Shown: positions 1-5,950 of the stretch, piece by piece
How the letters are laid out: the number at the start of each line of letters is the position of its first letter
Numbering within the stretch: the stretch's first letter is position 1
Assembly: GCA_026398545.1 (NCBI GenBank)
Contig: JAPLSR010000070.1
Coordinates: 1 to 6,813, forward strand
Direction of reading: 5' to 3'
DNA length: 6,813 nucleotides
DNA from: Candidatus Sumerlaeota bacterium
GTDB lineage: Bacteria > Sumerlaeota > Sumerlaeia > MWCT01
Notes under the pieces: generated by a model
What the model saw: the letters and a program-made list of their open reading frames with translations, nothing else
Database searches by the model: none
What the model was told of the DNA's origin: nothing
Made by a program: the position numbers and the translations under genes

Positions 1-300
1 ATTGACCTCACCCGCGGGATGTTCCAGGAGGACTCCATCATACTCGCAGTGGACAAGGGGAAGATTGTCGGTTTCTGCCAGTATGAGGGCGACCACTTTG
101 GCCCATTCGGCGTGTCGGATGACTATCAGGGCAAGGGAATCGGCTCCGCTCTGCTTGCCAGGACGCTTTACCAGATGCGCATCAATGGGCATCATTGCGC
201 ATGGGTTCTGTGGACGGGGGAGCGCGCCGCAAATGGCGTTTATGGCCGCCTCGGTTTTACAATCACCCGCCGCTTCGCCATCATGAAAAAGGTCCTGTAA
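1..300 (+). CDS. GNAT-family N-acetyltransferase, C-terminal part (5' end outside window)
   Basis: The frame is open from the first base, so this is the last 99 residues of a longer protein; the ATG at 19 is probably internal. GNAT enzymes transfer an acetyl group from acetyl-CoA to an amine. The acetyl-CoA pyrophosphate-binding motif A is clear: a beta strand ending in GVSDDYQ, then the Q-G-K-G-I-G loop (visible residues 43-48) and the helix SALLARTLYQM. Motif B is the ANGVYGRLGF segment (residues 77-86), matching the usual A-x-x-x-Y-x-x-x-GF. The fold ends normally at the TAA, so the 3' end looks intact. The substrate cannot be told, because the missing N-terminal region carries specificity. 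It lies 171 bp upstream of the next gene on the same strand and need not share its transcript. The family call is fairly secure; the function is open. Confidence 0.8.
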   Translation: MDLTRGMFQEDSIILAVDKGKIVGFCQYEGDHFGPFGVSDDYQGKGIGSALLARTLYQMRINGHHCAWVLWTGERAANGVYGRLGFTITRRFAIMKKVL

Positions 301-471
301 AAGATTAACCACAGAAACAGGATGTTCTTATCCGGCGCGTGAAGGTCTCCCTGCGGACACTTTTTGTTTGATTCCCCCGCCTGAAATGAGATAAGTATTT
401 TATTTATCTGCCGGAACATGCAGAAAAGGGCTGTGAAATATCCTTAGATAATAAGGCGGTTTTCCGGATAT

Positions 472-2199
472 ATGAGGAAGGTCTTATTTTTCATCCTGAC
501 ACTCCTTGCGGGCGTTGCCCTCGCGGGAGATTTCAAGTTCGCCGTTCTTGGCGACAGCCAGCTCCAGAACCCCAGGGTCTTTGAAGGCATCGTTCAGGAG
601 GTGAACCTCCTCAAACCCGATTTTGTTATCCATGTGGGCGATATGATTGAGGGCTACACTTATGACCCCGTCCGCATCTGGGAGGAATGGGAAGGTTTCA
701 AAAGGCAGATTGCCCCACTTACAATGCCATTTTACCCTGTTGCGGGAAACCACGATGTTGTAACAACACCCCTGCAGGCGCTATTTGCCGAGGTCTGGGG
801 CAAGGACCGTCTATATTATTCATTTGACCACAAGGGAAGCCACTTTGTGGTTCTGAACACAGATTACAATCTGAACTATGGAAAGGTAACAGCGGAGCAG
901 CTTGCATGGCTGGACAGGGATATGGAAAAGTCCGCCCGCGCCGACCATGCCTTTATCTTCATGCACCGTCCGCTCTGGAGGGATGTGCGCTCCAACTGGT
1001 CGGATGTGCGCACCATCCTGAAGAAATACCCCAACATCCGCGCCGTCATTGCCGGACATGCCCACAAGTATTATTTTGAGGAGGTGGATGGTCTGCGCTG
1101 TTTTATCATCAACTCCTCCGCTCAGATGAGTTACTCCGCCCCGGAGGTGGGTTACTTTCACCAGTTTTTATACGTCTCCGTGAACGGTGGGGCGGTCACA
1201 GAGGCGGTCATTCCCGCGGGCGGCGTCAAGCCTGCCGATTATGTTACCCGCGAGGAGTTCGACCGCGCGGCTCCTTATTTCCTGCCTTCTTCCGGCGGCC
1301 AGATTTCAGACCCTGCTGAGTCCCCGCTGAACACCATTTACACATTTCCAGTTAAAAACAGGACGGTGGAGATGAATGCTTATACCGTCCGGTGGGAGAC
1401 CCCGAACCCCGCCTTTATCGTGGAGCCTCGTGAGCAGGTCGTCCTTATCTCCCCCGGTCGCACCGAAGATGTCGCCGTCCGCATCAAGTCGCCCTCCCGC
1501 CGCTTTGAGGCTTACAGTCTCCCATACGCCCTCATCCAGACCTATTACAACACCCTGCGCGGCGATTCAGTTGTGCTCACATCCCGGCATGAGCTGTGCA
1601 TCCCGCCGAAGTCAGTTGTTCATTGCACGAAGACTCCGCCGACCATCGATGGCATCCTTGACGATACAGCATGGCAGTCCGCCGATATAATAACAAACTT
1701 CCAGGTCAACAGGGGCGGCGATATGGCAGCCCAGCAGACCTGGGTGCGCACCCTTTATGATGACAGATATTTTTACATCGGCATCCATTGCGCCGAACCG
1801 GAACCTGACAAGGTTGTCACCATCGCCAGCCCTCCCGTCTCGTTCACCTGGGGCGATGACGAGGTGGAGGTCTTCGTTGACGTGACTCATGAGATGAAGA
1901 CTTACTCCCGCGCATCTATTAATGCCGCCGGCACAACGTTTAATTATCTCGCGGGCAAGGGCAATGTCCCATCCTGGTATGACCACGCTGTTCATATGGG
2001 AAAGGATTACTGGTCTGTTGAGTGCCGCATGCCCCTTGCCGCCCTCGGGCAGGATGATGCGCCAACCTCCGCCACATTGTGGGGCTTTAACGTGCGCCGC
2101 AATAGACAGAGACCACAGAAAGAGGAGAGCGACTGGAACAAGATGTCAACTTTTCCCTGTGAACCCTGGCGGTTCGGGGTCTTGAGATTTGAACGCTGA
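472..2199 (+). CDS. Exported calcineurin-like metallophosphoesterase with C-terminal CBM9-like domain
   Basis: The 575-residue protein starts with a signal peptide (about 1-18, cleavage likely after LAGVALA), so it should act in the periplasm or outside the cell. Residues 22-215 form a binuclear-metal phosphoesterase domain: GDSQ (27-30, with Gln where many relatives have His), GDM (56-58), GNHD (92-95), MHRP (164-167) and GHAH (195-198). All expected metal-binding positions are present, so it is probably active on a phosphoester; the substrate is unknown. Residues 285-375 look like a beta-sandwich linker domain. Residues 385-575 resemble the CBM9/DOMON-like fold: PPTIDGILDDTAW near 389-401, a YDDRYFYIGIH strand near 429-439, DDEVEVFVDV near 462-471 and WGFNVRRNR near 537-545. 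The start is the only ATG that keeps the signal peptide; its ribosome site is weak (AAGGCGG at 453-459). The next gene follows after 48 bp, suggesting an operon. Confidence 0.88.
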   Translation: MRKVLFFILTLLAGVALAGDFKFAVLGDSQLQNPRVFEGIVQEVNLLKPDFVIHVGDMIEGYTYDPVRIWEEWEGFKRQIAPLTMPFYPVAGNHDVVTTPLQALFAEVWGKDRLYYSFDHKGSHFVVLNTDYNLNYGKVTAEQLAWLDRDMEKSARADHAFIFMHRPLWRDVRSNWSDVRTILKKYPNIRAVIAGHAHKYYFEEVDGLRCFIINSSAQMSYSAPEVGYFHQFLYVSVNGGAVTEAVIPAGGVKPADYVTREEFDRAAPYFLPSSGGQISDPAESPLNTIYTFPVKNRTVEMNAYTVRWETPNPAFIVEPREQVVLISPGRTEDVAVRIKSPSRRFEAYSLPYALIQTYYNTLRGDSVVLTSRHELCIPPKSVVHCTKTPPTIDGILDDTAWQSADIITNFQVNRGGDMAAQQTWVRTLYDDRYFYIGIHCAEPEPDKVVTIASPPVSFTWGDDEVEVFVDVTHEMKTYSRASINAAGTTFNYLAGKGNVPSWYDHAVHMGKDYWSVECRMPLAALGQDDAPTSATLWGFNVRRNRQRPQKEESDWNKMSTFPCEPWRFGVLRFER

Positions 2200-2232
2200 G
2201 GGATAGAGCCTTTCGGGACGGATGAAATTTGT

Positions 2233-2250
2233 AAAGGACAGTCCGCTGTG
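2233..2250 (+). promoter_or_regulatory. Ribosome binding site that selects a GTG start
   Basis: AAAGGA at 2233-2238 lies 9 bases before GTG 2248. The in-frame ATGs at 2272 and 2275 have only the A-rich GCAAAAAAGATT in front of them. No other ATG, GTG or TTG occurs in this frame between the upstream gene's stop (2197-2199) and 2248. The GTG start is therefore preferred. It overlaps the TGA (2249-2251) of a possible nine-codon ORF starting at 2222, which would allow translational coupling, but nothing shows that this ORF is translated. Confidence 0.6.
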
Positions 2251-3309
2251 ATTAAGAGCGCAAAAAAGATTATGATGCGTGAAGAGCTGGCGCCGATTGT
2301 GGCGCGACTGCGCAAGGCGGGCAAGACGGTCGGTCTCACGAACGGCGTCTTTGATATCCTCCATGCCGGACATGTGGCATATCTTGAGGCGGCGCGCTCG
2401 CGGTGCGATGTCCTTGTGGTGAGTATCAACACCGACCGCTCTGTGAAAAGGTATAAAGACCCTGCCCGTCCCCTCGTCCCGCAGGAACAGCGCGCCCGCG
2501 TGATTGCCGCACTCGCCTGCGTGGATTATGTTACATTCCACGGCGAGCGCCGCATGAGAAAGACCCTCGAAATCCTCCGCCCCACATATTATATAAAGGG
2601 CGGCGATTACACGCCGGAGCAACTCACCTCGCGGGATGTTGTGGAGAAGTATGGCGGCGAGGTCGTGATTTTGCCTGCCACGGCGGGCATCTCCACAACG
2701 GCAATCATAAACCGCGTCCTTGAGGCATACTGCCCGAAACCGGTGTCTCTTCAGACATCGCCGCCCCGCCCCGCCCCAGCCCTCTTCCTCGACCGCGATG
2801 GCGTCATCAATGCCGAGAGGGGATATATCACCAGACCTGAGGATTTTGCACTCCTGCCGGGGGCGATAGAGGGACTCCGCCGCTTCCAGCGCGCCGGCTA
2901 TTTCATCATCATCATTACAAACCAGGGCGGAATAAATTTGGGTTATTACACGAGAGATGATTTTTACGGGGTCAACCTGCACATGTTGAGAATCCTCGGC
3001 GGTGCAGGCGTCGGGATTGACAAGATTTACTTCTGCCCCCACACCATCAAAGAAAAGTGCCCCTGCCGCAAGCCAGAGATTGGCATGATACGCCGTGCGC
3101 AGAAGGACCTCCCCATCATCATGGAAAAAAGCCTCCTCGTGGGCGACAAGGAGACGGACATCCTTGCCGGCAAGAAGGCGAGGCTGAAAACCTGTCTCAT
3201 CACTGGAGGTGGTGCGGCAGTAATGTGCGACATCCATCCCGATTTCACCGCCCCTGACATCCTCACCGCCGCCCGACACTTCCTCGGAAAAAAGACCTGT
3301 CGCAGGTGA
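2248..3309 (+). CDS. rfaE2-gmhB: Bifunctional heptose-1-phosphate adenylyltransferase / heptose-1,7-bisphosphate 7-phosphatase (RfaE2-GmhB fusion)
   Basis: The 353-residue cytoplasmic protein has two complete domains. Residues 28-160 are an RfaE2/HldC-type nucleotidyltransferase: TNGVFDILHAGH (31-42) with the HxGH signature H39-H42, the conserved KGGDY (117-121) and GISTT (147-151). It would transfer AMP from ATP to D-glycero-manno-heptose 1-phosphate. Residues 178-325 are a GmhB-type HAD phosphatase: DRDGVIN (182-188, nucleophile D182 and acid/base D184), TNQGGI (224-229), the zinc-loop ligands C263, H265, C271 and C273, K275 and GDKETD (299-304). It would remove the 7-phosphate from heptose 1,7-bisphosphate, the step just before adenylylation. 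A proline-rich linker (about 163-177) joins them. The kinase domain fused to RfaE2 in E. coli HldE is absent and must be encoded elsewhere if the pathway is complete. The anomer used cannot be read here. No catalytic residue appears missing. Confidence 0.9.
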   Translation: MIKSAKKIMMREELAPIVARLRKAGKTVGLTNGVFDILHAGHVAYLEAARSRCDVLVVSINTDRSVKRYKDPARPLVPQEQRARVIAALACVDYVTFHGERRMRKTLEILRPTYYIKGGDYTPEQLTSRDVVEKYGGEVVILPATAGISTTAIINRVLEAYCPKPVSLQTSPPRPAPALFLDRDGVINAERGYITRPEDFALLPGAIEGLRRFQRAGYFIIIITNQGGINLGYYTRDDFYGVNLHMLRILGGAGVGIDKIYFCPHTIKEKCPCRKPEIGMIRRAQKDLPIIMEKSLLVGDKETDILAGKKARLKTCLITGGGAAVMCDIHPDFTAPDILTAARHFLGKKTCRR

Positions 3310-3316
3310 ATCCTGT

Positions 3317-3358
3317 ATTTTTTTAGTTTCTTATTGACTTTTCGCAATTTTTTTAGTT
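3317..3358 (+). repeat. Two exact 12-nt direct repeats, 30 bp apart
   Basis: ATTTTTTTAGTT occurs at 3317-3328 and again at 3347-3358, starts exactly 30 bp apart, in the AT-rich gap before the lipoprotein gene. The match is exact but of low complexity. The spacing of about three helical turns would suit a dimeric or cooperative DNA-binding protein or an UP-like element; slippage-type duplication is equally possible. Confidence 0.55.
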
Positions 3359-3373
3359 CAAGTATTCTATAGT
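3334..3373 (+). promoter_or_regulatory. Possible promoter region of the lipoprotein gene
   Basis: TATAGT at 3368-3373 matches the bacterial -10 consensus at five of six positions and would start transcription about 15 bases before the ribosome site. TTGACT at 3334-3339 matches a -35 box well, but the 28-base gap is too long for the two to work together; TTCGCA at 3341-3346 is weaker and also too far. TTGACT and AGTTCAA (3355-3361) form an imperfect inverted repeat around the AT-rich core. A promoter in this 100-bp gap is likely because the next gene ends in its own terminator, but the exact elements are uncertain. Confidence 0.3.
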
Positions 3374-3395
3374 GTGTGCAGTAAAATAATGTTTT

Positions 3396-3407
3396 AAAGG
3401 AGGTGAT
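3396..3407 (+). promoter_or_regulatory. Unusually complete Shine-Dalgarno sequence
   Basis: AAAGGAGGTGAT is complementary over all 12 bases to the common 3' end of bacterial 16S rRNA (ATCACCTCCTTT). The GGAGG core ends 9 bases before ATG 3413. It fixes the start of the lipoprotein gene and predicts strong translation initiation. No other gene in the window has a comparable site. Confidence 0.85.
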
Positions 3408-3412
3408 GCGAA

Positions 3413-3811
3413 ATGAGGATACTGTTTCTGGCTTTACTATCTGTTACTCTCCTGGTGGGATGTGTCTATATTCCCGGAAAGACCGACCTCGGTGCTGTGG
3501 CAAAAGATACAGGGATGAAGAATATAACAACCGGTGACGGGACATTTGAAAACTATACAGCCACCGGTCATTTCACTGGAACCGAAGTGGGAATCGCCCT
3601 GGGAATCCCGGGTATTGGAAAGCTTATGGAGCTTTACCCCCAGCAGAGTAATGAGAAATTGCTTGAGTTTATTGCCAAAGATGCAAAGGATGGCGGCGCC
3701 AACGCCATGATTAACGTCACACCCCATAAGGAAATGTATACCGGCTTCCCACTCTTCATCATTGGCATTTATGTGGACGGCTGCCAGGGCACAGGCATAA
3801 ACGTCAAGTAA
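3413..3811 (+). CDS. Small predicted lipoprotein of unknown function
   Basis: The 132-residue protein begins with a lipoprotein signal: a short basic N-terminus, a hydrophobic stretch, and the lipobox L14-V15-G16-C17. The mature protein would start at lipidated C17. Val, not Asp, follows the cysteine, which by the E. coli rule favours the outer membrane. The mature part has a Thr/Gly-rich stretch (38-58), a hydrophobic Gly/Ile segment (EVGIALGIPGIGKL, 58-71), a predicted amphipathic helix (78-92), a GGANAMINV strand (94-102) and a hydrophobic strand FPLFIIGIYVDG (112-123). The helix followed by a GANA-x-I-x-V strand loosely recalls YbjQ-like and similar small bacterial lipoprotein folds, but I do not recognise the family. 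Its own likely promoter, a near-ideal ribosome site and a strong terminator suggest a single, highly expressed gene. Confidence 0.85.
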   Translation: MRILFLALLSVTLLVGCVYIPGKTDLGAVAKDTGMKNITTGDGTFENYTATGHFTGTEVGIALGIPGIGKLMELYPQQSNEKLLEFIAKDAKDGGANAMINVTPHKEMYTGFPLFIIGIYVDGCQGTGINVK

Positions 3812-3827
3812 TCTCTTGCATTCACAT

Positions 3828-3872
3828 GGCACAGAGAAGGCAAATCATAATCTTCTCTGTGCCCTTTTGTTT
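3828..3872 (+). terminator. Strong intrinsic terminator after the lipoprotein gene
   Basis: GGCACAGAGAAG (3828-3839) pairs perfectly over 12 bp with CTTCTCTGTGCC (3852-3863) across a 12-base loop. The run CTTTTGTTT follows at once (3864-3872). It starts 16 bases after the lipoprotein stop codon. The opposite strand has no T tract, so it acts on rightward transcription only and separates the lipoprotein gene from the secreted-protein pair. Confidence 0.92.
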
Positions 3873-3920
3873 GCAAACGTCAAGAGATCAAATAAAATCT
3901 TGTTGATGCCCCTTAGGTGT

Positions 3921-3961
3921 TATTGTATTGGGAAAATAGTAAATTAATATATACATATAAA
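3921..3961 (+). promoter_or_regulatory. AT-rich promoter-like leader of the secreted-protein pair
   Basis: The stretch from about 3885 to 3977 is much richer in A and T than its surroundings. TATAAA at 3956-3961 (five of six -10 positions) and TATACA at 3950-3955 are the best -10 candidates. TTGGGA at 3928-3933 lies 16 bases before TATACA. Since the preceding terminator should stop read-through, the pair starting at 4021 needs a promoter here. The exact boxes are not settled; low complexity makes chance matches likely. Confidence 0.3.
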
Positions 3962-3977
3962 TTTTATAGATTTTTAT

Positions 3978-3999
3978 AGGGGTCTGACCCTCTATTTGA
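3978..3999 (+). repeat. Palindromic REP-like repeat, copy 1 (upstream of the secreted-protein pair)
   Basis: A 22-base sequence, AGGGGTCTGACCC followed by TCTATTTGA, is identical to the copy at 5973-5994 in the same orientation. Its core GGGTCTGACCC is a perfect palindrome around one central T. Here it lies 9 bases before the AGGAGG ribosome site (4009-4014) of the next gene, so it probably sits in the 5' untranslated RNA. Short GGGGTCnGACCCC-type palindromes followed by a T-rich stretch are, as I recall, common dispersed repeats linked to REP-associated tyrosine transposases; no such gene is in the window. Confidence 0.8.
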
Positions 4000-4020
4000 C
4001 TCATTTTCAGGAGGCATGAT

Positions 4021-5256
4021 ATGAAAAAACGGATGGGCGGGATTTTGATTACCATGATTCTGATGTCAATCTCGTTTTCTCTTTCCGCGCAAAATTTTGA
4101 CTGCGGAAGCAATGGGAACTATGGTCCGCTGGTCATCCCCTCCACATCGGGGACGGTTACCCTCGCTCTGCCGGGGGACGGGATTTTTCACTGCACAATG
4201 GTCAGTGTGGAGGAAGGCGCCACGTTAATGTTTGCGCGGAATTCCTTGAATACCCCTGTGTATATTCTTTCCAAAGGGGATATTGAGATTGGAGGGACGA
4301 TCGATGTTTCCGGCAAATCCGGCACGGCCACTCCACCCAAGGGCGGAGAAGGTGGTCCGGGCGGCTTTGACGGCGGAATGCCGGGCGTTTTTGGCACCGT
4401 TTCACCGGGGGATGGCCAGGGACCGGGCGGCGGAAAGGGCGGCACCATGGGACAACCTACTTCTGCAGGCGTGGCCGGTGGCGGCGCCTACAGTACACTG
4501 CCCTGGTATACCTTAGCCCAGAATCAGAGCAATTATGGCAAGGTTCACGGCAGTCCGCTGCTGGCGCCCTTACTTGGAGGCTCAGGAGGAGGCGGCGCGG
4601 AGGGAAGAAGCGCCACGGAAAACGGCATTGGCGGAGGCGGTGGCGCCATTCTACTTGCCTCCAACACAAAGGTCATCCTGAATGCCCCGGGCAAAATCTT
4701 CTCCCGCGGTGGAAGCAATCCTCCCTATTCCTCCGGCGGTCAGGGCAGTGGCGGCGGCATCCGGATTGTGGCGCCGGAAGTCAAGGGCAATGGTTCGCTC
4801 GATGTGTCCGGAGGAAGCGCGCCGTTCGATTACAGCAATTCCGTCGGCGGAAGCGGCAGGATTCGTATTGATACTTATTTCCGCTCCGAACTCCAATTGA
4901 GTTATGCTCCCAATTCGACCTACACTCGCGCCTTTGGTTCCTTCATGTCGGTTTTTCCGCCGAACAATCCCCGTCTGGATATTATCAAGGCGGCCGGGAC
5001 TGACATTCCGGAAGGAACGGGCAATGCCGTCCAGATTCTGATGCCTTTTGACAGCCCCACGGAACAGATCGTCCGGGTGCAGGCACGCAACTTTTTTGGC
5101 AAGGTGCCTATCACCGTTGCCCTGATCCCTGATACCGGCAGCACCATCACCTACGACGACGAAATTGATATGGATACCGGCAATCCGGCCTATGTGGATG
5201 TCATAACCCAGATGCCGAAAAATGTCCAGATTCACATCTACGCCTGGACGCGATAA
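4021..5256 (+). CDS. Secreted glycine-rich protein with predicted beta-repeat fold
   Basis: The 411-residue protein carries a signal peptide (1-23, likely cut after SLSA). Translation starts at ATG 4021, 6 bases after AGGAGG (4009-4014). Residues 24-75 form a small beta domain with Cys28 and Cys58, a possible disulfide. Residues 80-282 are strongly glycine-rich and contain three related strand-turn units: VYILSKGDIEIGGTIDVSG (80-98), AILLASNTKVILNAPGKIF (209-227) and IRIVAPEVKGNGSLDVSGG (247-265). Each is followed by a Gly-rich loop, as in a beta-helix or beta-roll with long glycine loops between coils. Residues 315-411 are non-repetitive and look like a beta-sandwich ending IHIYAWTR. There is no LPXTG, PEP-CTERM or other sorting tail, and no catalytic motif that I recognise. 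Similar glycine-rich proteins occur in surface or matrix proteins of environmental bacteria; that role is inference. The next gene starts 31 bp later. Confidence 0.85.
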   Translation: MKKRMGGILITMILMSISFSLSAQNFDCGSNGNYGPLVIPSTSGTVTLALPGDGIFHCTMVSVEEGATLMFARNSLNTPVYILSKGDIEIGGTIDVSGKSGTATPPKGGEGGPGGFDGGMPGVFGTVSPGDGQGPGGGKGGTMGQPTSAGVAGGGAYSTLPWYTLAQNQSNYGKVHGSPLLAPLLGGSGGGGAEGRSATENGIGGGGGAILLASNTKVILNAPGKIFSRGGSNPPYSSGGQGSGGGIRIVAPEVKGNGSLDVSGGSAPFDYSNSVGGSGRIRIDTYFRSELQLSYAPNSTYTRAFGSFMSVFPPNNPRLDIIKAAGTDIPEGTGNAVQILMPFDSPTEQIVRVQARNFFGKVPITVALIPDTGSTITYDDEIDMDTGNPAYVDVITQMPKNVQIHIYAWTR

Positions 5257-5274
5257 CGGATCACCTTATCAAAA

Positions 5275-5280
5275 GGGAGG
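5275..5280 (+). promoter_or_regulatory. Ribosome binding site that sets the start of the calcium-loop protein
   Basis: GGGAGG at 5275-5280 lies 7 bases before ATG 5288, which opens directly into a signal peptide. The upstream in-frame ATG at 5222 would overlap the preceding gene by 35 bases, has no ribosome site and would add 22 polar residues in front of the signal peptide. ATG 5288 is therefore the start. Confidence 0.85.
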
Positions 5281-5287
5281 CTCGAGC

Positions 5288-5935
5288 ATGAAGATAAAGA
5301 TCATCCTGACGCTTGCGGCGGTCCTCTGCTGTCTCTTCTTTCTGCCTAAAGCGTCCGCCCAGTTGTTATGGGTTATTGACGGCAATCCCCCCTGGGATCA
5401 TGATGGCGACGGGGTCCCGGACATCGAGGAAACCAAGTTGGGACTCGATCCTTTGAAGGCAGATACGGACGGCGATGGCATAAGCGATGGCGATGAGGAT
5501 TATGACGACGATGGCTTGAGCAACAGGGGCGAGTTCATTATGAATACCGACCCGACCAATCCTGATACGGACGGCGATACAATTCTCGACGGCGATGAGG
5601 ATGCCGACTGGGACGGACTTCCCGACGGCGATGAAGTCCGATTGGGAACCGATCCTTTCTCAGTGGACACGGACAATGACCAATGGCCCGACGGAACTGA
5701 GGTGGAACTGGGGAGCAGTCCGATCTTCTGGAAGTCGCGTCCGAAGTTGATGAGCGTGGCCGCACCGCCGCTCTCTTTGATCCTTCCGGGGACAGGCGAT
5801 GTCGGCGGGCTTCAGCCCAATACGACTATCGCCGCTCCAACTCTTACATTCGTGCTGCCGGCAAGCGCGGGGACGGATGAGCTGGCGGCTAATACCACAG
5901 TTGCCCAACCACCCGTGGATCTGTTTTTGCCCTGA
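5288..5935 (+). CDS. Secreted thrombospondin type 3-like calcium-loop protein with C-terminal 24-residue repeats
   Basis: The 215-residue protein has a signal peptide (1-24, likely cut after KASA). Residues 37-135 hold six acidic loops of the DxDxDGxxD type, starting at 37, 59, 71, 93, 105 and 127. The steps are 22, 12, 22, 12 and 22 residues, a regular 34-residue super-period. Long spacers carry the E-x-x-x-G/N-x-DP element typical of bacterial thrombospondin type 3 repeats, which bind Ca2+ and stay extended. Most loops keep the acidic positions; loop 6 (DTDNDQWPD) lacks the central Gly. The tail from 157 is different: two 24-residue units (157-180, 181-204), each starting V/I-A-A-P, passing through a hydrophobic LP strand and ending NTT, then a partial unit (205-215) ending LFLP at the stop. 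No membrane anchor or sorting motif is visible. It is probably co-transcribed with the glycine-rich gene; a structural, calcium-stiffened role outside the cell is inferred. Confidence 0.9.
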   Translation: MKIKIILTLAAVLCCLFFLPKASAQLLWVIDGNPPWDHDGDGVPDIEETKLGLDPLKADTDGDGISDGDEDYDDDGLSNRGEFIMNTDPTNPDTDGDTILDGDEDADWDGLPDGDEVRLGTDPFSVDTDNDQWPDGTEVELGSSPIFWKSRPKLMSVAAPPLSLILPGTGDVGGLQPNTTIAAPTLTFVLPASAGTDELAANTTVAQPPVDLFLP

Positions 5936-5950
5936 AGCGAGGACATCGAA

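Noticed and set aside
331..365. Possible terminator after the acetyltransferase gene (TCCG ... CGGA followed by CACTTTTTG)
   Set aside because: Only about four base pairs hold the stem with a long loop, and a base mismatch interrupts its extension. The T run is suggestive but the hairpin is too weak to call.
368..409. Promoter or operator before the metallophosphoesterase gene (TTGATT, GATAAG, and an AGATAA/TTATCT inverted repeat)
   Set aside because: Each box matches only about four of six consensus bases, and a 6-bp inverted repeat in AT-rich DNA is easily due to chance. A promoter in 301-471 is plausible but I cannot place it.
2222..2251. Nine-codon ORF (MKFVKDSPL) whose stop overlaps the GTG start of the heptose gene
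   Set aside because: There is no good ribosome site before 2222. The AAAGGA inside it serves the GTG start. It is too short to judge as a leader peptide.
2146..3279. 377-codon open frame on the minus strand opposite the heptose gene
   Set aside because: It lies antisense to a gene with complete catalytic motifs. The translation shows no domain logic and reflects the GC-rich codon pattern of the real gene.
3295..3324. Hairpin CAGG-TGAAT-CCTG followed by TATTTTTTT at the end of the heptose gene
   Set aside because: The stem is only four pairs plus a G-U and competes with ACCTG/CAGGT just upstream. It may give weak termination, but it is not strong enough to list as a terminator.
3869..3878. 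Perfect 10-bp palindrome GTTTGCAAAC just after the lipoprotein terminator
   Set aside because: It is short, overlaps the terminator T run, and has no second copy nearby. No regulator can be linked to it.
4651..5235. 194-codon minus-strand open frame opposite the glycine-rich gene
   Set aside because: It is antisense to a gene with a signal peptide, a good ribosome site and recognisable repeats, and has no recognisable features of its own.
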